Assembly: GCA_038503035.1 (NCBI GenBank)
Contig: JAVSML010024600.1
Coordinates: forward strand, 567,240 to 631,239
Direction: 5' to 3'
DNA length: 64,000 nt
From: Crocodylus rhombifer
Lineage: Eukaryota > Chordata > Crocodylia > Crocodylidae
Made by a program: the position numbers and the translations under genes. Below are positions 13,401 through 25,084 of this stretch, piece by piece. The stretch's first letter is position 1. Every line of letters starts with the position of its first letter. Under the pieces are notes generated by a model that had not been told where the DNA came from, did not search any database, and worked only from the letters and a program-made list of their open reading frames with translations.

Positions 13401-13539
13401 TAGGCAACTAGTTAATTGTTCAATGAAATTCACATTCATGGACAGTTTTTAGCATTTTGAGAGGACAGGACAAGCAAAGATAACACTGTAACACAATGGC
13501 ATACAGATGATACAGCTATAGCGTTCCTGACCTGGTTAA
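10412..13539. other. Long non-coding AT-rich stretch
   Basis: No gene or convincing repeat boundary in about 3.1 kb. The part at 10500-10760 has CTACTGTG/GTGCTC motifs reminiscent of the palindromic MITEs elsewhere, but I could not define its ends. Confidence 0.4.
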
Positions 13540-13625
13540 GAATGTAAGAACATAAGAAATACCATACTGGGTCAAATCACTAGTCCATCTAACCCAGTAT
13601 CCTGTGTCTCTCAGAAGTCCTGAGG
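13540..13625 (+). repeat. Sauropsid interspersed repeat fragment
   Basis: The stretch containing AAGAACATAAGAAATACCAT, then TACTGGGTCAAATCA and CCATCTAACCCAGTATCC, matches from memory a repeat widespread in bird, turtle and crocodilian genomes. Its class (CR1-related tail or SINE) is not certain to me. The copy ends abruptly where a GC-richer segment begins. Confidence 0.55.
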
Positions 13626-13884
13626 CTTCCTGGTCAACCTCCTCTTGGCTAAGGCCAAACGGGCCATCTATAAAACCAAGAAGGAGGCTCTGGCCAGGAG
13701 GAAACCAGATGAATGTGGAGCTGTCTTCCTGGCACTCCTCCAGTCACATCTCTGGGTAGAGTTTCACTGGTCGGGATCCACAGGCTCCCTCAACTTATTC
13801 AGCGAGCAGTGGGCACTGGCTGTTGTACTCTGCTTGGGGACCCTTTCCAAATCCTGTGTTACTAACCTGTCACCTCACTCCTAG
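13626..13884 (+). other. Unrecognised GC-richer segment with 79-codon frame
   Basis: An open frame runs 13645-13884, starting MAKAKRAIYKTKKEALARRK, a lysine- and arginine-rich start. It has no motif I know, and base composition changes at its borders. It could be a piece of an unclassified repeat or a retroposed fragment. I make no functional claim. Confidence 0.2.
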
Positions 13885-14427
13885 TCCTGTTTTCTTTTTG
13901 TTGTCCCAAGTATTCTGCTGGGATTCTCAGTGATATAAGATTCCCCTCTTCTTATAGTATTTCATGATGGCCCATGGCACATCAAATAGGCTGGACTTTG
14001 TCAGTGTCATAGATCAGTTGCTAAGGGGAAGAGTAGTTAAGCAGGGCATATACATATCTGTCCTGTTTCTCTCTCTCCCTGCAGCTGCTAGCATGCCAAG
14101 AGACCTAGAAGTTCAAGCTATCATATTGACTACCCGCTAATAGACTCTATAGAAACAGAAATTACATTAGAAATTAGAAATTGTATTCGAAATGTTGAGA
14201 GAACTCAGATTTTGAGGTTTGGGGATTAATATCGGATCTCTCATCTAGACTTGAAACACCAAACTTTCTTAAGTTCAGCCATGACTATGGGGAAAACTAA
14301 AAATGGGCCTGAAGCAAAAAAAAAAAAAAAAAAAAAAGCCAGAAGTAAGAATCCCTGATATCAGGGGGAAAAACTGACTGTGCACTTTGGAATTCAAATA
14401 TTCAAATAATTTGATAATGTCCCAACA
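13885..14427. other. Non-coding stretch with poly(A) tract
   Basis: No gene. A run of 22 adenines lies at 14316-14337; it could be a retroposon tail on the plus strand, but no retroposed body was recognised upstream. Confidence 0.45.
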
Positions 14428-14515
14428 CCAACTAAAGAGTTGGTCCAATAAAAGATATCACCCACAAAAATACTCGCCTCTTACATTTTTCCGGGACTAT
14501 CACAACTACAATATC
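14428..14515 (+). mobile_element. PLE terminal fragment
   Basis: AGTTGGTCCAATAAAAGATA, then a spacer and CACAACTACAAT, matches the 3' terminal consensus of the Penelope-like element at 59998-63006 (GTTGGTCTAATAAAAGATAT ... GCTGCAACC). Only the outermost ~90 bp are present and the upstream part with the ribozyme-like core is absent. Identification rests on resemblance to the other copies in this window. Confidence 0.65.
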
Positions 14516-16013
14516 ACCCCAACACTATCATTCCTGATAGAGTGATACTCATTGCATGAAGTAAAAATTAAATAAAAGCTGAAATGACTGACTAATGTTA
14601 ATTCATCCAGGTACTAAGATTAAATTTTGCTGAAAGACAGAAATCACAGTGGTTGAAAACTGTTGCTAAGGAGATATCTCAGAAGTAAGATTTTAAACAC
14701 CATTAGTGTACTTTGCAAATTAATGTATATTTCCAAAACATTTCAATAAATTAAGTGATCAATGAAGTTTTATATATTCCCTTTCTTTCTTCACAGTGGT
14801 GTAAAGATTGGTATTTGAGATTGTTTTAATTTAATACAATGGTAGGGCAATTAACTCATTAATATTTTCTCTGTTTTGAAAACAATTTAGCAGAGAGTGG
14901 GTTAAGGTCATTTGGTGGGTTAAAGTGTATAGTGAATGGGTTAAAGTGTACTGAACCACGTTTACTGGGAGAGATGACAGTGTTATGTCTTGCAGAGTAC
15001 TGTGTTGTGAAGGGATGTTACCATCTCTCTAGGTGGTAGAAAAGACTGTGACAAAATCAGGTAGTGACCCACTCAGAGATGTCTAACATATGCTGGCACA
15101 GATGCTACCAGACATCCCCCACTGGGAGGGAGACTGAGAGTGATTATTGAATATTAGGGAAATTTGTACCAGAGGGATTATGGCTCTTTGAGGAAACCAT
15201 GTCATTGCCCTGCCACAACAAAGAACAAAATAGAAGTGACTAAAGTTCAGCTTCATAAGGTGCCCTCTCTTGATATATGTAAAGTTACATGTTTGAGCAA
15301 CAGTGGATTAATGTAGAGATCTTTCATCTCTGGAGACAGGAGTTTAAATCTAGGTCAGATCCCTACGGTAGCATTTCAGTCAGAGTATAAAAACATTGAA
15401 TTTCATGCTATTTGTGTTTCCAGAACACAGCACTAGCAGTTCACTGTTTCATTTTATAATTTTATATTTCACAGTACAGTTTATTCCAGTAATTCCAGTA
15501 AAATTCAGCTCTTGTGTAAACATAATGACAATAAAAACATTTTTTTTCTTCAAATATAGTAATGTGAAGAGTCATCCAGTTCCATCAAAACCATAACACC
15601 AAAACCAAGATGCGTACAAAGGGCCCAAAGCTTCCAATGTCTTACTTGCACAAAGAGCCCTGGCTCATTGTACTACTCATGTGAGCAATGCTGAAGGCTT
15701 AGACTGTGTTGCAGGTTTAAATTGATTCTAATGATTCAGATGTAGAAAGGAAATAGGAGCAATAAAAATAATCTTCTACTTGATCAAGTGTGAATTTTCA
15801 TGCTACCATAGAAAATCTGAGATTATTTCCAAGCATTATAATAATATGCCCATGCATATAAATGAAGACTATTTCTAAACTATGGAAAAAAACAAAATGC
15901 CATTGCAAATGTATGTCTTGGGGAAGAGAAAAGACATTTTTATACTACTGATTGAATATGGTATGCTGACAAACTGCACAGATCTTGTTTGCCTGAATAT
16001 TAGTCAAGACTGA
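14516..16013. other. Non-coding stretch
   Basis: AT-rich; no gene, RNA or clear repeat boundary seen. Confidence 0.4.
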
Positions 16014-16121
16014 AAGCTTCCTTTCCTCACTGGCAGGCAAGGTTTTTTGGGCAGATGTGATATCTTTTATTAGACTAACTGAGTAGCTGGAAAGTTCTTA
16101 GCAAGCTTCCTTTCCCCATTG
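16014..16121 (-). mobile_element. Short PLE terminal insertion with direct flanking repeats
   Basis: A ~70-bp piece (16033-16102) containing GATATCTTTTATTAGACTAA is the PLE tail in minus orientation. It is flanked by AAGCTTCCTTTCCTCACTG (16014-16032) and AAGCTTCCTTTCCCCATTG (16103-16121), 17 of 19 positions identical, read as a target-site duplication. The PLE consensus itself contains GCAAGCTT at this point, so the right boundary overlaps element sequence and may reflect microhomology at the 5' junction. The outermost ~30 bp of the PLE 3' end are absent. Confidence 0.65.
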
Positions 16122-17579
16122 TAACGTGGGCCTTTTCAGTGTTATGGCAATACTGAGAGGCAAATAAAGGTATATGGGAACTGTGCCACATAACTGATGC
16201 ATCCCAAAAACTCTCTTCTATACCAGTATTAGGCATACCCTCTGTATGATCTGAGGAAGAAATAGCCTAGTAAGCACTAATATTAATATTTTGAAGTGAT
16301 TTTTCCAGTACAGTAAAAGGTGCACATTTAACTTGTACATAAAGAAGTCATGTTAAAAAAAACTCAAAAAATGGTAGTATAACAGTGTAGTGTTATGACT
16401 GGGAGGTACAGAAAGTCAAGGGAGCACTTTGGTATGACATATGGGTGGAAAAGAAAAGCAAAAATAAAATGTATATATGTGAAGGTCTAAAATACATAAA
16501 TAACTGTTGTCTGAAGAAATCACATCCAGACATTGCAAACCAGATTTTGGTTGTCTAATCTTTAATCAGAAACTTTTTTCTTACAGTGTAACAAGTTAGC
16601 CCAATTTACCAAAAGAGCCAAAGTGTGTACTGGAAACTGTTTAGTAGGCAGGCACTGCTTTCAAAGAAAACTATTTAAAAAAAGGAAAATTGTTACCAGA
16701 GGATTCAATTGATGTAAATTAACTAGCTCACAAACTCAGCTCCTTTTATGCATAATCTTTCCACACATTTTTTTCTGTTTCTCTGGCATTGATTGCAACA
16801 GGTTTTGTTTAAGAAACATCTGCAGGATTGGGACCATAGAAGTATTTTCTTTATCCAGTCCACAGTCCATGATTTATAGTGCATACAGTATTTGCAGATG
16901 ATCTCAGCTGAGAAGGGAACTGACTTTCATAGTGCTTCTAATTTCAGAAATTAAAAATGAGTACATAACAAGAGAAAAATTGATTTATGCCAAACAAGAC
17001 TGATACATTTTCTAAACTATGAAACCAACAAAATTATTAAGATATTATGGAAAAATTCTGGCCTCAGATAACTGAACACAAAACAAACAGAAGTCAACCA
17101 GCAACATTATTTTTTTTACTCTGCTCCTTTGCCTCCCCTCCACTCTGGTCCCTCTCCCTTCTCCCCCACTCTCCCCAGAAACCCTGTATGTTTATATGTG
17201 GCTACCTGCATAAGGAAAGAAACTCCATAATGGGAACTTAGTGAAGTTTCCTGCATTTTTTTTGGCCTTTAGTCCTAAGATTACCTTGCAGGATATTCTG
17301 TCTCTTTATTAGTTCCTTGCTCCCCCACAGCGGTGCCATAAGATATGGTTGCAATGAAGCCATGCTATGACAAACTCCTCAGCCAGTTTCCCAATCCCCA
17401 GAACAGATGAAGTTACGAAACAAAATTTAGAAATATTCCGGTTATATTAATTTTCCTTTTTCTTTCTGCGAGATGCTTGATGAAGACACTGTGTTTTTAA
17501 GGATACGTGTAGGATACAGTGTTTGTAATGACATATGCTAGGTCGTCTCTGTATTTCTCTGAAGATTATTGTTGATTAT
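16122..17579. other. Non-coding stretch
   Basis: No gene seen. It has pyrimidine-rich segments but no defined element. Confidence 0.4.
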
Positions 17580-17645
17580 TTATTCAGCGTCTGAGGTATG
17601 GTGCTGGGCAGATAAAGCCCTGCTCTGAGAAGCTTACAACAAAGA
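17580..17645 (+). repeat. Fragment of an interspersed repeat (GCTTACAA tail type)
   Basis: GGTATGGTGCTGGGCAGATA followed by AAGCCCTGCTCTGAGAAGCTTACAA resembles an amniote repeat whose usual form includes 'cctgccccaaagagcttacaatctaa'. A related piece lies at 33715-33800. I recognise the sentence-like motif but cannot assign its class. Confidence 0.4.
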
Positions 17646-17952
17646 CAACTCACCTACCAGCAGCAGTCCAAGTGAATGCAGTGGCATGAGAAAAGCGTAT
17701 AGCATTTAGTACCTAATTGTATATTGAGAAATGACAATAACCAAACAGAGCTGGTGTCGCTGAGGACAGAGGTTAAATTAAAAAACCTCATATCCTTATT
17801 GTTAGAAGCAAGTCTTGTTACTTTTCCTTGTTTTCTTTATTTCTATCTTTGAGTCAGCACAGTAGGAGGTGATGGAATGATGAAATCCCATTATGAAGAC
17901 ACGATTTTCTAGTAGAAATGTGAAGGGACATGGTAAGAAATCATGGCACATG
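17646..17952. other. Non-coding stretch
   Basis: No feature recognised before the hAT target duplication at 17953. Confidence 0.4.
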
Positions 17953-17960
17953 TTATAAAG

Positions 17961-18281
17961 CAGTGATTCTCAACCTTTTTTGTACCAGGACCCATTTGTA
18001 AACAGCCAGTCCTGATGCAATGCCCCTCACTCTTGACCCACTGCCCCCCACCCAGCCCCCCCAGGGGGCAGAGGGTGGGTATGTGGGGCATGGGGGGCCC
18101 TAAGCAGCCCCTCACAGGCTGGAAGTCTTCCAGCCTGCAAGGGAAAAACCACAGTCTCCCAAATTTTTCTCCTTTAAAGGAGGTTTTGTTGTTAAAGTTT
18201 GTTGATCCATTTTTAAAGTTTGTTCATTACACTTTCATATATCCTTGTGACCCACTTGTGGTCACGGGTTGAGAAACGCTG
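17961..18281. mobile_element. Non-autonomous hAT element with target duplication
   Basis: Ends are CAGTGATTCTCAACCTTTTT and, on the right, GGTTGAGAAACGCTG, which is the same terminus read on the other strand. The flanking octamers TTATAAAG (17953-17960) and TTATAAAA (18282-18289) match at 7 of 8 positions, as expected for hAT insertions. The 321-bp body has a GC-rich centre and no transposase. Confidence 0.85.
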
Positions 18282-18289
18282 TTATAAAA

Positions 18290-20197
18290 AAAGGAGATAA
18301 ATGTGAGAAAATACTTTGTAGTGCCAAGACATTATGCTAAGGGGTGAAAGCAAGCTAGTTAACAACATGACACAATCCTATACTCACCCAGCAGCCAGCT
18401 TCAGAAACAATAGCATACAAAGGATCAGCCACAGGACAGGCCATGGTACCACAGCAGGAAGAATATATATTTCGATATTTGACATTTTTCTCTATGAGGT
18501 GCCAAGTTTGATTATAGTTAGACCTGAAAGAATGAGACATAGCCTGGCAGTTAGGTTGCTCATCTTGAAAGGTGGAACACTTCTATTCTCATGAATAGTT
18601 AAGTGTTGTATACTATGGCATTAGCAGGAGAAATTGAAAACCACCTATTAGAAAAAATCTAGATGTCCTCAGGTAGAGTGATGCTAGCCTTCCCACATGC
18701 TGGTAAGTGCCATAAATATTGGACTATAGGTTTAAAGTGACACGAGAGGCAGGACCTCTCATTGCCAACGTATCTTCATTTTTTGTTTATCAATGGTGCT
18801 TTGGACTAGACCATTTTCATTTCTTCTTTTTTGTTTGGTTTTTTAAAATCTCTCTAATGGAAAGATAATATTTTGTTTGAGACAAAACAAGTTTAATTTT
18901 AGGGGGTTTTTCTCGTGAGAGAAATGTTCATTTTGATTCAAACAGAACCATGTTTTCTATCAATATTTTGCTTTGACACCAGAACTGAAAAGCAATTCAT
19001 CACACAGACTAGATACCAGCCTCGGTGCTATGCTTAAAAGAAACAAAAGTGTTTGCATATAAAGAGAAATAAGTGCACATTTATTGATTGATAAGTTTCA
19101 TGCTGAAATGTTGCGTTATTTACTAGTTGATGTGTGATGTGTCCTCATTTGAACCCAATTCATAGATTCCTGCTTCCCCCAGCTATGGTGTCTAGGTCTT
19201 TGCCCGAAACAGCAAAGACTAATGTTTTGACCAGCTCCATACTCAGTGCTAGCCAAGAGAATGATGTCACAACTAGCACTGCAATTAATGCAATACAGAG
19301 TATAGGAAGCTATGCTGTAGATTTTCTGTGTGGATGCTGTGTATCTGAATATCTGTCTTAACAACAATAACAAGCAAACTTCATTATTATCTGAGTATTT
19401 CTAGTAGGTGTGTAGTGTTGTAGCTCTGATGGTCCAAGAAATGTGAGCAGCAAAGGCAAAATATATGAGAAGCAAAAAAAAAATCCGTGTTTATCTTCTA
19501 GTATTTCTGGATACACAAACTACAGGAATATTATCATTTTAATATGATACATTAAAGTGTACATTAAAATTTTTGTCCCGGCGTTTGAGGGTCCCTTTCT
19601 CACACATTTCTATAGTGGAATTCTTTCTTTTTCAGTGAAGCAACAGATTTATATATTTCATCCCATGTCTGAAAGTGAGATCTGTGGACATTTGAACTGG
19701 TTTTGGTAAAACAGAAATCCATGTTCATACATCCTGAAATTTCATACAAATTTTATGACTTTTCTGTGTTCTGGCACATTACTTCATAAAATGTAATTAC
19801 TGACTTGCCAGATGAGTCATACTTTTGACAGTTACTTTGAAAGTGTGCTCTCTCCAATTTGTGTAAAGGAAAGGGACAAACAATGAATAACATGAGAACT
19901 GTACAAACAACTACAGCAATTCAGCATCACAAGTTACTTGTGAAATCTGTAATATGTGAGGAGATTAGTAAGTGAGCATAAGTACAATTTTGTATGAAAG
20001 GCAGCACAAACTTTTAAAGGTGACCTGACAAGGATTTTTTTTTTAAAGTGGTCTTCTGCTTTTTTTTCTTTGTGATGATGTAAAAAGAGAATTGAAGGGC
20101 TCCTTTTCTTCTTTTTCATCTTAGAAACATTCAGAATGTCAAATGAGAGGGACATTTTGGGCAAGTCTTAGAGCATATTTATTGCCAGCAACTTAAA
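18290..20197. other. Non-coding AT-rich stretch
   Basis: No gene or defined repeat. Short overlapping frames on both strands at 19116-19373 have no recognisable features. Confidence 0.4.
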
Positions 20198-20205
20198 GCA
20201 GCCAG

Positions 20206-21019
20206 TAGGGCTATGCAAAGCTTCAGTCCCTGATTCAATTTGCTGGAGATTCGGCCTTATTTGGTGGCTGAATCTCTGAATCCGAATTGAATCAGGAGAC
20301 CCTTTAATCTCTCTGAATTGAATCAGAGTCCTCTAAATCGATTCAGAGAGATTTAGAAAGATTTGGAGATTCGGACACAGACACAGCTTTAAATGTTTTT
20401 TCTACATATCTAGGTAGCAGGCAGCTCGTGTATGCCACAATGTTGGGGTGCATGGAATATCCCACAGAAGCACGGTGGGGGGCTCCCCACTGTGCTCAGC
20501 AGCATACCCAGAAGTGGACCAGAAGCACTTCCAGTCCACTTCCAGGTCTGCCAGAGGGTGTGCGGGGACCCCCCCTCCCCCGGTTTGGTGACTAGTGCCT
20601 TCTGGGTCTGGGGGGAGGCACCTAGGGTCCCCCTGCAGCTGATCACCAAGCCAGGGGGTGTGGGGGTGCCCCCGTGCACTCCCCGGCAGACCCGAAAGTG
20701 GATCAGAAGTACTTCCGGTCCGCTTCCAGGTTCACTGCTGAGCACATGGAGTGTCCCCCTGCACTCCTGTGGGATGCTCCATGCACCCCAGCATTGTAAC
20801 ATTCACAAGCTGCACTGGTACCTTCAGGTATGTAAAAAAAACATTTAAAGCTGTGTCTATGTCCAAATTGATGATTCTCTGACTCAGCATCGAATCTTCA
20901 GTTTCGGATTCAGTCATATCAAATCAGGAACAGTGATCCAAATCAAGTAACTGAATCACTGTCCCTGATTTGGGCCAAATCCAATCCAAATTGAATAGGA
21001 CCCGCTTCACACACCCCTA
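20206..21019. mobile_element. Foldback hAT-type element with 8-bp duplication
   Basis: The flanks carry a perfect octamer GCAGCCAG (20198-20205 and 21020-21027). Termini are TAGGGCTATGCAAAGC and, as reverse complement of the right end, TAGGGGTGTGTGAAGC. The whole 814 bp is close to one inverted repeat: both arms hold GATTCAATT-rich outer parts, a CTTTAAATGTTTTT/AAAAACATTTAAAG block and a GC-rich inner part. Even the peptide read from each arm in mirror frames is similar (QCWGAWNIPQ on plus, QCWGAWSIPQ on minus). It is non-coding. An internally deleted relative is at 41189-41295. Confidence 0.85.
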
Positions 21020-21027
21020 GCAGCCAG

Positions 21028-21299
21028 GGGAGTGAGGGTTGAATCTTTAATTACATAAAAAAATAAAAGGCCTGATTACATGGAATATTCCACTGTGCTA
21101 AGCATTGTTATGGCATGCCAATTTTTGCACCTAGAAGCACACAAGGGCTAGTATGAAATGAACCCCTAGCCTTTACTTCTGAGTACAGACACCCTTTACT
21201 TCTAGGTCAGCCTGCAGGAGTCCAGAGCAAGGCTTCATCTCATGTCTGGAGACAACATACTTGCTCTATCCCTATGTTCCAGCAAATTTTACAGCATCC
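21028..21299. other. Non-coding stretch between foldback element and CR1 tail
   Basis: No feature recognised. Confidence 0.4.
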
Positions 21300-21552
21300 T
21301 GCTCACAGTGATGACAGATGACAGAACAAAGAGCAATTGTCTCAAGCAAGGGAGGTTTAGGTTGAATATTAGGAATAACTTTCTCAATAGGAGGATGGTG
21401 AAGCACTGGAACAGGTTACCTTGAGAGGTGGTAGAGTCTCTATCCTTGGAGGTTTTTAAGGCCCAGCTCGACAAGGCCTGCTTTGGGAAGAGGGTTAGAC
21501 TAAATGACCTTCTGAGGTCTCTTCTAACCCTAATTTTCTATGATTTTATGAT
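21300..21552 (+). mobile_element. CR1 LINE 3' end
   Basis: This plus-strand fragment holds the last ~45 codons of the CR1 coding region in degraded form (GGTTTAGGTTGAATATTAGG, then a GTGGTAGAGTCTC-type segment) and the 3' untranslated tail with GACTAAATGACCTTCTGAGG, ending in the CR1 octamer microsatellite (TTCTATGATTTTATGAT). It is 5'-truncated, as is usual for CR1, and belongs to a different subfamily from the copy at 43534-45057. Confidence 0.8.
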
Positions 21553-21639
21553 CCTTTATTGAAATGGTTTCTTAGTTACACACATTACAGACGCATGCAA
21601 ACTAAAAGCATTTGAATGAAAATTCTCCATCCTTAGAAA

Positions 21640-21722
21640 TAATTAAGAGCACATGTCTTGGCTGGTTTAGACAAAGCTGACCCTGACTTAAGAAGGGAGT
21701 TGGTCTAGATGACCTCCTGGGC
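21640..21722 (+). mobile_element. Short CR1-like tail fragment
   Basis: TTGGTCTAGATGACCTCCTG is the characteristic CR1 3' untranslated motif, preceded by a TAGACAAAGCTGACC segment. The sequence then changes at about 21720 to GGCTGCATCCACATGAG, which resembles the terminus of the 3792-4011 MITE family, so the tail may have been cut by a later insertion. Confidence 0.6.
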
Positions 21723-22693
21723 TGCATCCACATGAGCTAGCACATGTCTGTTGTGGCTTCTCAAGGCAGTTTAAGATGCCCCAGAAGGCAATCCACAAAT
21801 GAAAATATATTCCTTGCACTGCAAATATACAGCACGGAATCCCAGTGTCAAAAGAAAACATGCTGGAAAGAAGTGGTGCAGAACATGCTCCTGCAGTGTA
21901 CTTGGAAGCAACTGGAGGCTGGGTCCTACAAGGAGAAGCTCTAGCACCTAGCCAGAGCATCTCTATGCCTGCTGCATGCCCCTGCTGCTCCAGCATGCTG
22001 CCTCGGTGTGCTGGAAGAAATAGAAGTGGGGCATGGATGGCAGTAGTGGCTCAGAACTGGCTGGGACCCAGACTCTGTTGGGGTTGCTGCAGAGCCTGGA
22101 CCAGGCAGGCTGCCTTGCAGACAGGCACAGGGTCCAGCTGTGCCCATGTCCTGGAGGCTCTCACAGCCAGGCCAGCTGCAGTGTCAGGAGAACCTGGAGA
22201 CTGCAGCATGGACCATGGACGACCCTGGCAAGCATGGACCTGGGGGTGTAGGGACTGTGTGGGGGTGGGGGAACTTGCCTGCCTCCCCCACAGTGCACAG
22301 CCCCTGCCGGCAGTGGCAGCAGCCAGCAGTGGGCCCTCAGAATCATGGCCCACTACAGACAGAGCTCTCTGGTGGCACACAGTGCTGTCTGAATCCTGGG
22401 GGCCAAATTGGCACACAGAACTGACCATCAGGCTGGTTTGGCATGCCATCAGGCACCATTGGGCCAGGGCAGTTCCTACCTCCATGTGCCCACCATGTGG
22501 AGGCAGGAACTGACCTGGTCTGATGGCGCATGGGCCATGTGGAGGCAGGAGCTGTACTGGTCCAATGTCACATGGGTCCTGCCTGCAAAAGCCGGGAACC
22601 ACCAAGTGATGGCAGGAGCCAGCCCATTCCTGCCTGAAGGAGTGCACCAGCAGGCCAGGCCAGGAAAAATCTCCTTCCCTCCCCCCCCCACCT
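21723..22693. other. GC-rich segment, unclassified repeat interior
   Basis: Composition rises sharply above the surroundings, giving long overlapping open frames on both strands (up to 250 codons at 22051-22803, minus). No recognisable domains are present, and the frames are as expected from stop-poor GC-rich DNA. The left edge resembles a MITE/hAT terminus (GGCTGCATCCACATGAG) but I could not find a matching right end. Confidence 0.45.
22494..22577 (+). repeat. 42-bp diverged tandem duplication
   Basis: The unit starting CATGTGGAGGCAGGAAC occurs at 22494 and again at 22536 (CATGTGGAGGCAGGAGC), each followed by a CTGGTC/CTGGTCC segment and CATGGG. Period 42 bp, with several mismatches. It lies within the GC-rich segment. 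Confidence 0.65.
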
Positions 22694-22699
22694 TCATTC

Positions 22700-22870
22700 T
22701 GCCTTTTAAAAACAAAGTTAGCATTACATTCTGGTGCATGTTGTATGCAAGAAACCATGGCACTTATTTTTACATAGTGCTTTTCAGGCTCCCAATATCT
22801 CAAAATTCTTTCTATTAATGTGGAGTAATGGCAGTGAATTTAATATGTAAACATACACAGCATGGCCTAT
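22700..22870 (+). repeat. Interspersed repeat, copy 1 of a local pair
   Basis: Contains TTTTTACATAGTGCTTTTCA, GGCTCCCAATATCTCAAAAT and TCTTTCTATTAATG, then TACACAGCATGG. The same string of motifs, in the same order and orientation, recurs at 25085-25262. Class unknown. Confidence 0.65.
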
Positions 22871-25084
22871 ACCCTCTTTAAAATGCTGGCAGTCACCCTG
22901 GAGTATTATATTGATAATAACAAGGGAAAGTCTTGAAAGGACAGTGAGGTATCCCTCATGCCACTGTTTAGAAAGAAGATAATGATACTTTTTATCCTCA
23001 AGCCAACCTGCTACACAGAAATAAAAAGAGGGATGGAGCATTTCAGATTCAAGAACTGAAGTCTAACAACATGATATCTTCCTCTCATTAGTGTCACAAT
23101 GGCTGAAGTCTGAGTGTCATGTTTGAACTCACAACTCTGCTCCAGAAGATATTGCTCCATCCTCCTGGCTATGCTGGCGCATTACATGCTGTGGCCTCAT
23201 TTGGTGTAAGTCATTGTAACTTGATTTCCACTGGCTGAGACTTTGGTTCTATAAGTCAAATGATGTGCTCTTCCTGGATGTTTGGCTTTTAAATAATTAT
23301 TGGTTTCTCTTTATGTTTCTAAATGGTTCTCTGTAAATCAACTTTGATATTGAGCTTGCCACATACTATGCCAGCTACTGGATCATCTTAAAGGAGACTA
23401 AAATAAATATTTTACTATTTTAGTGAGGTTGAAGTGGAAGAACATTCCTATTACAAATGAAAGAATTCCTTGCTTTCCTTGCTGTTCTTTTTATCGATAA
23501 ACTTCCTGCAGATGTTGCAACCAGTAGAGTGCCCATGATGGGAACCCATTAGTGAAGAACTAAAGCCACTGGCATTTTTACCATCATGTTCTAAAGATCT
23601 TGAGAGACATGATGGTTAACCTTTCTCAGAGTAAATTGCACCGCCCTGGTGATGTGGCTGTCTGCTCACCACTGGTAGATTTTTGTTGTTGTTTAAGAAT
23701 AGTGTTTCAGAGGCAAGCCTAGAATTAGCGAAATAGCTTCTCTGTGACTATTTTATGTGAGCAGTGTGAGGAGTGTGAACTATGAGGTTATATAGTGAAG
23801 TGTGTAAAAACACAAAGACAGGTAAATTAACAGGTAAGCATGAATAAGTAGTATCAATGATAAACCATTTGAAAATGTAGTTTAATACTTGGGACATATA
23901 ATAACATTTTCATCCATAATATGAAATGAAAGGTATTACTTTTCTTGGGTTGGATCCTGTATCCTTTATTCATATATAGTGTCAAAGAGAATTTTGACTG
24001 AGTATAGTCTTCGGCATATGGCCCACGTTTTATTTGGTTCTTTTTTTATACTAGTTAAAACTTAGTGTCACTATCCTAGCTACCAGGCAGTATAAGGTGG
24101 TCTGATTTGATACCAAGTCAGGATAAATCAGAACAACTAACTGCCCTGAAGTCACTGTATTTTACTGAGGTTAAATCAGCACAAGAGCATGGATTAATTT
24201 TTGGTGGACCTCTTTCACATTTTTTTTAGGAAAGCATGGGGGATGAAAGCTAATACTTTGTTGGGAAACGTAATTTGAAACAGATCTGCAATGCAATGAA
24301 TTATGGGAGTAGAGGTGTTTCTGTCACCCACCACAGCATGACAAGTACTTACTGAGAAGAGCAATATTCAGCCTGATGCAATTTTGCATCAATCAAAAAA
24401 GTCAAAGTTTGTCCACACTGCAAAAAAATATTTTAAAAGATTAAAATCTCATAAGGAAATTGGTTGTTTTGCTAATTGATAATAGAGTTGAGGCTAACTC
24501 CTACAGGGCTTGAAGTCGGCTGGTAGGTATATTATATTTACAGTACAATATAAAGTTGAATTATTTCTCTTAAGAGTCTTGGTCGAAAATGTGAGAGCAT
24601 TTCTCATTTTGCTCCCACACCACATATTCTGGATCCCACATATTCTGAATTGTTTTAGGCAGATGAATTGCATGGGAATCAGAGGAGTAATCCCTGCTCT
24701 ATCTTCCTCTTGACAGAGTGCTGAGTTTTTATATTGTATGTTGAAGTACTGATATGATTCTATTTAGGGAAGGTGAGGTTTGGAATCAGATTTGTTAAAG
24801 GCAAAGCTGAGTGTTTTCTAGGAAACAAATTTAATCTTATGGTCAGCTATAACTTGGGCAATTGTCCCTCCTCCCCCCCCATATTTTATCAAAATGGCAT
24901 CCAGAGGCTGTAGTAAGAATCAGGATTCCATTGTACTGGTTGCTTTAAAAAATCAGAGCAAAAATTATAGATATACTATAGTATATAGTACATATATTAT
25001 ATATCATTTATGGTATAGTATGTATATGTGTAGTTTTTTGCTTTTTCCTTCTTCATTCTGTTTTTTTTTTTTTTTCTTCATTCA
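22871..25084. other. Non-coding AT-rich stretch
   Basis: No gene recognised. The end contains the TA-rich and poly(T) segment listed separately. Confidence 0.4.
24960..25075. repeat. TA-rich low-complexity tract and poly(T)
   Basis: TATACTATAGTATATAGTAC and similar alternating AT sequence, ending in a 15-base T run (25061-25075). Simple-sequence DNA immediately upstream of repeat copy 2. Confidence 0.75.

Noticed and set aside
20410..20848. Two similar frames on opposite strands (130 and 138 codons)
   Set aside because: The similarity arises because the DNA is a palindrome within a foldback hAT element, not from related genes.
22051..22803. 250-codon minus-strand frame and several overlapping frames
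   Set aside because: They lie in a GC-rich, stop-poor segment open in several frames on both strands, with no domain or consistent composition.
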